From: Bacteroidales bacterium
Lineage (GTDB): Bacteria > Bacteroidota > Bacteroidia > Bacteroidales > VadinHA17
Direction of reading: 5' to 3'
Assembly (NCBI GenBank): GCA_009881065.1
Contig: WXFE01000080.1
Location: forward strand, 1-49,938
Length of the DNA: 49,938 nucleotides
Within the stretch, counting starts at the first letter, position 1; every line of letters begins with the position of its first letter. Below, piece by piece: positions 17,713 to 25,022 of the stretch. The translations under genes and the position numbers were made by a program. The notes under the pieces were generated by a model, which was given only the letters and a program-made list of their open reading frames with translations, was not told where the DNA came from and searched no databases.

Positions 17713-17804
17713 CTGAGTTCCCGTCAGTGGATATTAACAGTCTGAGATCGTGGGCAATAAGATAGTCAGGCATTATTGTCTGAGCTCCACGTCAGTGGAT
17801 ATTT
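17713..17804. repeat. Imperfect 24-bp direct repeat at the 3' end of the NagB/PIG-L gene
   Basis: The segment 17713-17736 recurs at 17780-17804 with few changes; both copies share gtcagtggatatt. The second copy overlaps the last codons of the minus-strand gene, so a fragment of its 3' end appears copied downstream. The surrounding 200-bp convergent intergenic stretch shows no gene. Confidence 0.55.
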
Positions 17805-20128
17805 ACTCCCTCAACGCTCTTTTCAAGCTCACGGGCGTGCTGCAGGAACTCATCAACAGGCATCTCCTTGTAATAGACCATGCCATGCGTTGCCCTGATC
17901 TTGGGGCTCTCATTCTCATAGAAGAAATTCTTGCCCAGTATCAGTTGTACCTGCTTGTACTGCTCAACCCACACCTGCTGTGACAGGTGACTGAATGGCC
18001 CGTCATAGGCTGGACTCGGGAACGATGCATTCACCTGGCTGATATAGCAGTCACGGAACGACTGGTTCAGCACAGCCATTGAATTGAGTGATACGGGCAC
18101 AAAGACGTTGGCCTCTGACGGACGGAACCTGAACCACACGTTACGGTAACCGATAATCCTCAGACCTGACAGATCCTTCTCACTGCTCCACTGCCGGAGT
18201 GCCTCGGCAATAGCCTGGAGCACCTTGTAGTGCGTATCAGGCCCGGAACCTTCGGGATCAAATGCAAGGCTGATGATATCTGGCTCTATCTGTCTGAGAT
18301 ACTCAAGAATGGGCTTCACATCGCGATGCCTGTCAGGCTGCTGGGTGAAGATATCACCGGTATAGAAGCCCAGCCTCATGTGCCTGATGTTGCGAACCAG
18401 CACCCCGTAATGTGCCCACACAAGCTCCTCCTCATACTCCCTGATCATCCCCTTGAGCAACTGTATGTCAGGCGGATTCTTCTCGCCACTGTAGCTGTTC
18501 CTTATTATCTCTATGTTTTTCCTTATCTGTTCAATCAGATCATCCTTCGATTTCAGGCGATAAATATCAACCATGGCCCTGACAATCCTGTGACAGATTC
18601 CCCTGAGCTTGCCTGCTTCATCCTTGTCAGCCACCTTGTCAAGGTAATGACTCACATCTTTGTCCCATTTGAACTTATACCCTGACTCAAAGAAGTCAGG
18701 ATATCTCAGCATCTGAATCATTCCTACCGAGATGAGACGCTGTGTCTCCTCAAGCAGCTCGAGGAGCATGGTGTTGGTCACCGCATTGAAACCAGATGTG
18801 AGTACCGAAAAATGGAACTTGTTGGTTATATGCCTCAACTGCGGAATAATGGCCGGGAAAATACCCAGCATTATATCGTCATGATGTGGCCCGGTATGCA
18901 GGAAGGTGGTGTTCCGCTCAGTCATGAGCCCGGCTTCGATCTTACGTTTTGTTGACTCTATCACCTCAGTGACGGTGTTGAGGCTAAGTCCGGGGATCAA
19001 TGAGCAGTATTCATCATTCTTGAGATCCTCCAGCACAAGATTATGTGCATATTTATCTATCTTCTGACAGAGCTCAAAAACCGCCCTTTCGGTTTTCTCA
19101 AAGGTCCATTCGCCTTCCCTGAAGTATTTCTCAACGGAGTCATGCAACTGAACTGCTGCACCGGCGGTGAGATAGAACCTGGCGTTTTTCATTCTCTGAA
19201 GCACAGTGGCTGGATAGAGATTGTCCGGTTCATGCTCAAGAGCGTTCCTTACAACCAGCGCCTTGGCGTCACCGGCAGCGAAGATAATAGCCACAGCATC
19301 AGGATTGAATGTAATTGTTCCCAGACCGATAGTAATCACCAGACGCGTTCTTGACACCTCTATCCCGCCAAGATCGCCTGCAGAGGCTGCCTGTGTCTCG
19401 AAGTTTGTAGCGGTGAGCCTGGTGGTGGAGTTACGGTCACTTCCCCTGGTGTTGAAGGCAATGTGACCGTCAGGGCCGATACCGCCAAGGAAGAAGCCGA
19501 TACCGCCAAGGGCACGGATTTTCTTTTCAAACCCGGTGCACCAGTTGTCTATCCTGAAGATTGACTCCTGCTGCAGTTTCTCAAGAGAACCAACTGCCTC
19601 CCTGTTGCGGAGCGAAAGGTCGATGAGATTGTCAGGGAAAACCTCGGAATAATGCTTACCATCAGCCAGGACAATCTCTTCCGAGTTGATCAGCAATGCC
19701 TTTGCCGGATCAAGGTCGAAGCCCTCAATATAAAACTTTCGCACATAGTCATAGAAGCTGTTGTGCTGGCGCGGATCAATGGGGTAAAACTCGTCGATCT
19801 GTACGAAATGAAGACCTCTCAGCGACGGCTTCTCCTGCAGGTACAATCCATGGTCCTCCCTTATCTTGCGGGCTTCGGGACTATCCCAGTTGTTCAGCAG
19901 GTATTTTGTCCATTTGATGAAATATTCAGGTGTCTTGCCCGTAGGCAGGCTGATGACTCCGTTGGGGTTTTGGGCCACCCATTCAAGGAACCTGAGTGAT
20001 GTCAGCAGCCCCAGATCGGGAAAATTGTCCACAACTATATACGGCATTCTTGTTGTCATCTTTGTTCTTCCTGAGCGCTCAAAGAATGTCTGCTCTACCC
20101 TGCTAAACCCTAAAGTATTCATAATCAA
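17792..20128 (-). CDS. NagB-like / PIG-L-like two-domain protein (glucosamine-6-phosphate deaminase family)
   Basis: Two-domain protein found in Bacteroidetes. Residues about 30-370 form a glucosamine-6-phosphate isomerase/deaminase fold with LPTGKTP, QIDEFYPID (Asp112, matching E. coli Asp72) and GGIGPDGHIAFN (Asp220, His222, matching Asp141 and His143). The Glu that follows in NagB (Glu148) is replaced by Thr227 (HIAFNTRG). From about residue 408 the protein contains a PIG-L/LmbE deacetylase-like region with TGPHHDDIMLG, where the usual HPDDE Glu is Ile. It could link deacetylation and deamination of GlcNAc-6-P made by MurQ, but both domains deviate from canonical active sites. At 778 residues it is longer than classical NagB (about 266). 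It is the last gene of the eight-gene operon, 18 bp after the FAD/Fe-S gene. Confidence 0.85.
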   Translation of the reverse strand: MIMNTLGFSRVEQTFFERSGRTKMTTRMPYIVVDNFPDLGLLTSLRFLEWVAQNPNGVISLPTGKTPEYFIKWTKYLLNNWDSPEARKIREDHGLYLQEKPSLRGLHFVQIDEFYPIDPRQHNSFYDYVRKFYIEGFDLDPAKALLINSEEIVLADGKHYSEVFPDNLIDLSLRNREAVGSLEKLQQESIFRIDNWCTGFEKKIRALGGIGFFLGGIGPDGHIAFNTRGSDRNSTTRLTATNFETQAASAGDLGGIEVSRTRLVITIGLGTITFNPDAVAIIFAAGDAKALVVRNALEHEPDNLYPATVLQRMKNARFYLTAGAAVQLHDSVEKYFREGEWTFEKTERAVFELCQKIDKYAHNLVLEDLKNDEYCSLIPGLSLNTVTEVIESTKRKIEAGLMTERNTTFLHTGPHHDDIMLGIFPAIIPQLRHITNKFHFSVLTSGFNAVTNTMLLELLEETQRLISVGMIQMLRYPDFFESGYKFKWDKDVSHYLDKVADKDEAGKLRGICHRIVRAMVDIYRLKSKDDLIEQIRKNIEIIRNSYSGEKNPPDIQLLKGMIREYEEELVWAHYGVLVRNIRHMRLGFYTGDIFTQQPDRHRDVKPILEYLRQIEPDIISLAFDPEGSGPDTHYKVLQAIAEALRQWSSEKDLSGLRIIGYRNVWFRFRPSEANVFVPVSLNSMAVLNQSFRDCYISQVNASFPSPAYDGPFSHLSQQVWVEQYKQVQLILGKNFFYENESPKIRATHGMVYYKEMPVDEFLQHARELEKSVEGVNIH

Positions 20129-20146
20129 AGGTTTTAATGTTTAAAT

Positions 20147-23100
20147 TCATTTTTTCAGTGCATCATAAAGTATCTCCGCCGGATGGAGGGCTTTTCTTCC
20201 TGTACCGTCCATGATATGATGGCGGCACGAGGTTCCGGGCGCTGCAATGATACTCTCCTCAGAGGCCTCCCTGACCGCGGGGAAGAGTATCATCTCACCT
20301 ATCTTCATGCTGAGATCATAGTGTTCCTTCTCATAACCGAATGCTCCTGCCATTCCGCAGCACCCGTCATTTATCTCTTTCACCCTGTAGTTAACCGGAA
20401 GTGAAAGCATCCTGATTGTCGGAGCAGTGGAGGCTATAGCCTTCTGCTGACAGTGTCCGTGAAGCAGTATCTCCGCCGGCCGGTCAGTAAAGTCCGCCGC
20501 GGATATATTCCCCCGGTCAGCTTCCCTGCAGATGAACTCCTCAATCAGCATTGCATTGCCGGCAAGGCGCCGGGCATCATCAGCAAGCGCTCTTCCGGCT
20601 ATCTCCGGATACTCATCGCGGAAAGCAAGCAGGGCTGAGGGCTCTATCCCAAGTAACGGCCTTTCATCGGAAACAACATCGCGGAGCATCATAATGTTCT
20701 TTACTGCAATCCTGCGTGCCGACCTGAGCAGTCCCTTCGAGAGGAACGTACGGCCGCTCTCAACGTGGCGCGGTATAATTACTCTATAGCCGAGCCGCTC
20801 GAGAAGCATGATAACCTTGATGCCAATATCACTATCATTATAGTTGGTAAACTCATCGGCAAAGAGGCATACGGTACCCTTTTGGGGTGCTGTGTTCTCC
20901 GGCCGGTTGACGTCCCTGGTTTCCGTGAGGCCTGAGAAGCCGGCTGATCTGTCACTGTCAGAAGCGCTCAGCTTCCCGTTCTTTCTCCTGTGGCGCCTCT
21001 CCCATCTCCTGAGTGTCACCGGCGAAAGCGCCGGAACAGGCCTTTTAACGGAAAAACCGATGATCCTTTTGAACAGCGGCAGGCTGGTAAGCAGGTTGGT
21101 AAGAGGTCTGACCATCATCCCGGGAACGTAAAGACGTGGCAACCAGGCTATCAGCCAGGTGCGGAACGGGACGTGGTGTATATCATAGTAGTGTTGCAGG
21201 AACTCAGCCTTTAATTTGGCCATATCGACATTTGAGGGGCACTCAGCCTTGCAGGCCTTGCATGACAGGCAGAGGTCCATCACACGATATATCTCCTCGT
21301 GGTCAAACTTGTTCTTCTTCTCTGACCTTGTCAGGAACTCCCTGAGAATGTTTGCCCTGGCGCGTGTCGACTTATCCTCATCACGGGTTGCCATAAAGGT
21401 GGGGCACATGGTGCCGCCAATCAGTGCGCTCTTCCGGCAGTCAGCCGAACCACTGCATTTTTCGGCTGCATAGAGCAGACCCTCCTCTTCGGGAAACTCA
21501 AAAACCAGGCCCGGATAACATCTCCTCTCACCTGCAGGGTAACGCAGGTTTTCGGTAATCGGAGGAGTATCGGTAATCTTGCCCGGATTGAAGAGCCCGG
21601 TCGGGTCCCATGTCTTTTTCAGCTCTTTAAGAAGTGCATAGTTATGAGGTCCGAGCATCAAAGGGATAAACTCACCACGAAGCCTGCCGTCGCCATGTTC
21701 ACCGCTGAGCGAGCCGCGGTATTTCTTCACCAGGGCGGCCATATCCTCCGCCAGCCCGCGAAACGTGCGGATATCATCGGGGTCCTTGAGGTCAAGCAGC
21801 GGGCTGAGATGCAGTTCGCCTGTGGCGATGTGGGCATAGTAGGCACAGTTGAGCCCGTATTTCTCCAGTATGCCTGCAGCTTCGGCAATATAACCGGGAA
21901 AGAGATCAGGCAACACCGCAGTGTCTTCAATCACCTGCACGCTCTTTCGCCGACCCGGTATGTTGAGCAGCACTCCCAGTCCTGCCTTGCGCAGTTCCCA
22001 TACCCGGGCCATCTCATCAGCTCCGGTGTAGAGCGGGAAGTGGTATCCGAACCCCGCACCGGTCATATCTTTTTCAATGGCGACGGCCGTTCTTTCAATC
22101 TCCTCAACTGTCGGCCGGGTGATCTCAATAAGCAGTATGGCTTTCGGGTCTCCCCTGACAAAGAAGCGGTTCCTGTTTTGCTCGATATTGTCCTTCGTGC
22201 AGTTGAGTATATAGTCATCTATCAGCTCCACCGCTGCCGGATTATGCTTCAGCACAATGATGTTTGCCCTGACGGCATCCTCCAGGCTGCTGAAGTGGGC
22301 ACAGAGCAGGCCGGTGAGGTCATCTGTCACAGGCAACAGGTTGAGTTTCATCGAGGTGGTGAATGCCAGAGTGCCTTCAGAACCTGCAAGGAGCTTGCAG
22401 ACATTGATTTTTTGGCCGTTGCCGGTGAAAGGATCGGTCTCCAGCAGGGCATCGAGAGCATAGCCGTTGTTGCGCCTTCGCAGGGCAGGATGCGGGTACT
22501 CCCTGCGTATCTCCCCGGCATTGCGTTCATCAGAGAGCATCTCATTCAGATTCCTGTAAATCTTTGTCTCAAGTAATCCGGGATCACCGTTGCATTTCTC
22601 CCTGAACTCATCGGTGGTCAGTGCACCGAAATGCACCTCAGAACCATCCGAGAGAATTGCGTCAACCTCCAGGATATGATCCCTGACACTTCCATAAATG
22701 AGTGAATGGGACCCGCACGAGTTGTTGCCAAGCATTCCTCCCATGCAGCACCTGTCAGCTGTCGATGTTTCCGGGCCGAATTGCAGCCTGTGTGGTGCCA
22801 GGTAACGGTTAAGCTCTGCAAGCACCACTCCGGGTTCAACCCTCACCCACCTCTCATCAGGGTTAAACTCGAGAATATGGTTGAGATACCTCGAAATATC
22901 CATGACAATTCCCGGGCCTACAACCTGGCCGGCGAGGGAGGTGCCTGCACCTCTCGGTATCACAGAAACACCCTTGTCACGGGCAAATGCCAGGATCTTC
23001 CTGATATCTGATACCGACGCCGGCCTGGTGACAGCCATAGGTATCTCCCTGTAGGCTGAGGCATCAGTGGCATACAGAATACGCTGAATGTCATCAGTAT

Positions 23101-23155
23101 AAAGATCTCCTTCAAGCTCTTTCCCGAGGGTTTCAAAAATAGGATTCTGCTTCAT
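20147..23155 (-). CDS. FAD-linked and Fe-S-binding oxidoreductase, D-lactate dehydrogenase-like (GlcD-GlpC fusion)
   Basis: Large fused oxidoreductase. It has an FAD-binding PCMH domain (IPRGAGTSLAGQVVGPGIVMD, about residues 60-85), a GlcD-type C-terminal FAD oxidase domain with GEHGDGRLRGEF, and a Cys region CSGSADCRK / GGTMCPTF near residue 571. A 4Fe-4S motif LCLSCKACKAECP follows near 628, with a C-terminal CCG-like region (HGHCQQKA, GCCGMAGAFGYE). This is the YdiJ / D-2-hydroxyacid dehydrogenase architecture of about 1000 residues. MurQ releases D-lactate, so oxidation of D-lactate to pyruvate with quinone or cytochrome acceptors is a sensible role, although D-2-hydroxyglutarate is an alternative. 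I choose ATG 23155 (MKQNPIFETLGKELEGDL), 16 bp after the AmpG stop, over the upstream ATG at 23206 inside ampG. Confidence 0.88.
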   Translation of the reverse strand: MKQNPIFETLGKELEGDLYTDDIQRILYATDASAYREIPMAVTRPASVSDIRKILAFARDKGVSVIPRGAGTSLAGQVVGPGIVMDISRYLNHILEFNPDERWVRVEPGVVLAELNRYLAPHRLQFGPETSTADRCCMGGMLGNNSCGSHSLIYGSVRDHILEVDAILSDGSEVHFGALTTDEFREKCNGDPGLLETKIYRNLNEMLSDERNAGEIRREYPHPALRRRNNGYALDALLETDPFTGNGQKINVCKLLAGSEGTLAFTTSMKLNLLPVTDDLTGLLCAHFSSLEDAVRANIIVLKHNPAAVELIDDYILNCTKDNIEQNRNRFFVRGDPKAILLIEITRPTVEEIERTAVAIEKDMTGAGFGYHFPLYTGADEMARVWELRKAGLGVLLNIPGRRKSVQVIEDTAVLPDLFPGYIAEAAGILEKYGLNCAYYAHIATGELHLSPLLDLKDPDDIRTFRGLAEDMAALVKKYRGSLSGEHGDGRLRGEFIPLMLGPHNYALLKELKKTWDPTGLFNPGKITDTPPITENLRYPAGERRCYPGLVFEFPEEEGLLYAAEKCSGSADCRKSALIGGTMCPTFMATRDEDKSTRARANILREFLTRSEKKNKFDHEEIYRVMDLCLSCKACKAECPSNVDMAKLKAEFLQHYYDIHHVPFRTWLIAWLPRLYVPGMMVRPLTNLLTSLPLFKRIIGFSVKRPVPALSPVTLRRWERRHRRKNGKLSASDSDRSAGFSGLTETRDVNRPENTAPQKGTVCLFADEFTNYNDSDIGIKVIMLLERLGYRVIIPRHVESGRTFLSKGLLRSARRIAVKNIMMLRDVVSDERPLLGIEPSALLAFRDEYPEIAGRALADDARRLAGNAMLIEEFICREADRGNISAADFTDRPAEILLHGHCQQKAIASTAPTIRMLSLPVNYRVKEINDGCCGMAGAFGYEKEHYDLSMKIGEMILFPAVREASEESIIAAPGTSCRHHIMDGTGRKALHPAEILYDALKK

Positions 23156-23171
23156 ATACTGTTGACATAAT

Positions 23172-25016
23172 TTATTTTGAATCCTTTTTCCCAAAAGCCG
23201 GATCAATCTTCAGCAGGGAGACCGAAATAATCGGAACAATACTGCAGATCATCACCCAGATGAAGAAATGGTTGTAACCGAGCTGTTCCTGGAGCCACCC
23301 GGCAAACATCCCGGGCAGCATCATCCCGAGAGCCATGAAACCTGTGCAGATAGCATAATGAGCAGTCTTGTATTTTCCTACGGAGAAGTAGATCAGGTAA
23401 AGCATGTAAGCTGTAAACCCGAAGCCGTAACCAAACTGTTCGATAAAGACACAAATATTGATAATCAGCATGTTATCTGTCTGGGTAAAGCTCAGGTAGA
23501 GGAATGTGACCGAGGTCAGCAGCATGCTCAGGGTCATTGGCCAGAGCCATTTCTTCAAGCCTCCCACAGCGGCTACCAAACCACCGATTATGCCGCCCAG
23601 CGTCAGCCCGATTATCCCTACAGTGCCGTATACAAGACCGACCTCTCCGGTTGTCAGTCCGAGTCCTCCCTTGTCGATCGGGTCAAGCAGGAAGGGGTTG
23701 ATAAGCTTAAGCAACTGAGCCTCCGCGAAACGGAATGTCAGCATGAAGAAAAGTGCGGCGCCCACCTGTGGTTTCCTGAAGAAGGAGGCAAAAGTGACTC
23801 CGAACTCCTTCAGTACATCGGAGGCCTTCAGGTTTTCATGCGGCCTGTCAGCGTCAGGTTTCGGGAGAACGATCCTGTGATAGAAACTCAGAACAAAGAA
23901 TAAACCGGCAAGCACAAAGAAGGTGACTGCCCAGGCCATCGGTATGTTTCCTGACAGACCCTCATATGTTACTGAAGTATAGCTGGCAAGTTTTGAGTCA
24001 GCCTGGAACACCATGTAAGCAGGCTTGTTCCAGTTTGTTTCGTTGAAGACCAGGTGTTCGCCCTGGATAAGGGCAATACTTCTATCTCCCTTTTTCAGGG
24101 CTGTGTTGAGAACCACCTCTTTACCATGATCAGGCTTCCCGCTTATCCTGACGGGAACAACCGCCACGCTTCCAGTTACGGAGGCTGCAGTTCCCCTCTC
24201 CTCTCCGAAGTTATCCCTGATCCAGGCCCCCAGGGGATCCGAGACATTACTGCTCCACCATCCCTTCTCCTTCGCCATCTTCTCTTCAAGCTTGTAGAAG
24301 CCGTTGCTGAGATTGGATGATTTTATCGAGTCAAGCAAAAGGCCCAGGCTGTCCTTGTCAACAGTCTGAGTGCTGATCATCAGTGAATCACTATCCAGCA
24401 AGAAATACAAGTCACCTGGTTTTGCCGTATTCTCCGCCACATGCGGCATCATCAGAGTAGTTTTCGAATAGTTTGGTGAAGCCTCTATGAACAGGGTTAC
24501 CGGTTCCCTGCCGGAGGAGCTCTCAAGGAACCCTGCAAGAATTACCAGAACACCCTGTCCCATGATAGTTGCAATACGGTAGAAAGTGCTTCGGATACCA
24601 ACATATTTTGCCTGCTGGTTTGTATTGAGCCCCAGCATGTAGAATCCGTCAGCAGCAATATCATGGGTAGCTGACCCGAATGCCAGGAGCCAGAAGAATG
24701 CCAGTGTTATTTTGAAAAAGAACGATGCCGGTATTGTCAGGGCAATGCTGGCAAAGCCCAGGGCAATAACAAGCTGGGTGATGACTATCCACCATCGTTT
24801 TGTTTTAAGCAGGTCAACCAGCGGGCTCCACAGGGGTTTGATGACCCACGGGAGATAAAGGAGGCTGGTGTACAGGGCGATGTCGGCATTGGAGATGCCC
24901 ATCCGCTTGTACATGATCACCGATATAACATTGACTGCCACATAGGGCAAGCCTTCGGCCAGATAGAGGGTCGGTATCCATGCCCATGGCGAACGTGACT
25001 TTTCTTGTGCTGCCAT
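23172..25016 (-). CDS. AmpG-like MFS muropeptide permease with a large extramembrane insert
   Basis: Major facilitator of the AmpG group, which carries anhydro-muropeptides or GlcNAc-MurNAc into the cytoplasm. The N-terminus WAWIPTLYLAEGLPYV and the following MGISNADIALYTSLLYLPW are typical of AmpG (family signature EGLP). About a dozen hydrophobic segments are visible. Between the first and second bundles, roughly residues 180-350, lies a hydrophilic, Lys/Ser-rich insert without membrane segments (contains PGDLYFLLDSDSLMIS and WWSSNVSDPLGAWIRD), which makes the protein 614 residues instead of about 430-490. It is encoded 6 bp after the GH9 gene and 16 bp before the dehydrogenase gene. The substrate could be free MurNAc, disaccharide or muropeptide. 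Sequence alone does not decide. Confidence 0.88.
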   Translation of the reverse strand: MAAQEKSRSPWAWIPTLYLAEGLPYVAVNVISVIMYKRMGISNADIALYTSLLYLPWVIKPLWSPLVDLLKTKRWWIVITQLVIALGFASIALTIPASFFFKITLAFFWLLAFGSATHDIAADGFYMLGLNTNQQAKYVGIRSTFYRIATIMGQGVLVILAGFLESSSGREPVTLFIEASPNYSKTTLMMPHVAENTAKPGDLYFLLDSDSLMISTQTVDKDSLGLLLDSIKSSNLSNGFYKLEEKMAKEKGWWSSNVSDPLGAWIRDNFGEERGTAASVTGSVAVVPVRISGKPDHGKEVVLNTALKKGDRSIALIQGEHLVFNETNWNKPAYMVFQADSKLASYTSVTYEGLSGNIPMAWAVTFFVLAGLFFVLSFYHRIVLPKPDADRPHENLKASDVLKEFGVTFASFFRKPQVGAALFFMLTFRFAEAQLLKLINPFLLDPIDKGGLGLTTGEVGLVYGTVGIIGLTLGGIIGGLVAAVGGLKKWLWPMTLSMLLTSVTFLYLSFTQTDNMLIINICVFIEQFGYGFGFTAYMLYLIYFSVGKYKTAHYAICTGFMALGMMLPGMFAGWLQEQLGYNHFFIWVMICSIVPIISVSLLKIDPAFGKKDSK

Positions 25017-25022
25017 ATAGTT

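Noticed and set aside
21644..22576. 310-codon plus-strand frame opposite the FAD/Fe-S gene
   Set aside because: It is the antisense shadow of a well-supported oxidoreductase with conserved motifs. Its translation shows no recognisable family or signal.
23156..23206. FAD/Fe-S gene starting at ATG 23206
   Set aside because: That start lies inside the AmpG coding end, and the extra 17 residues do not look like the family N-terminus. ATG 23155 gives a normal 16-bp gap.
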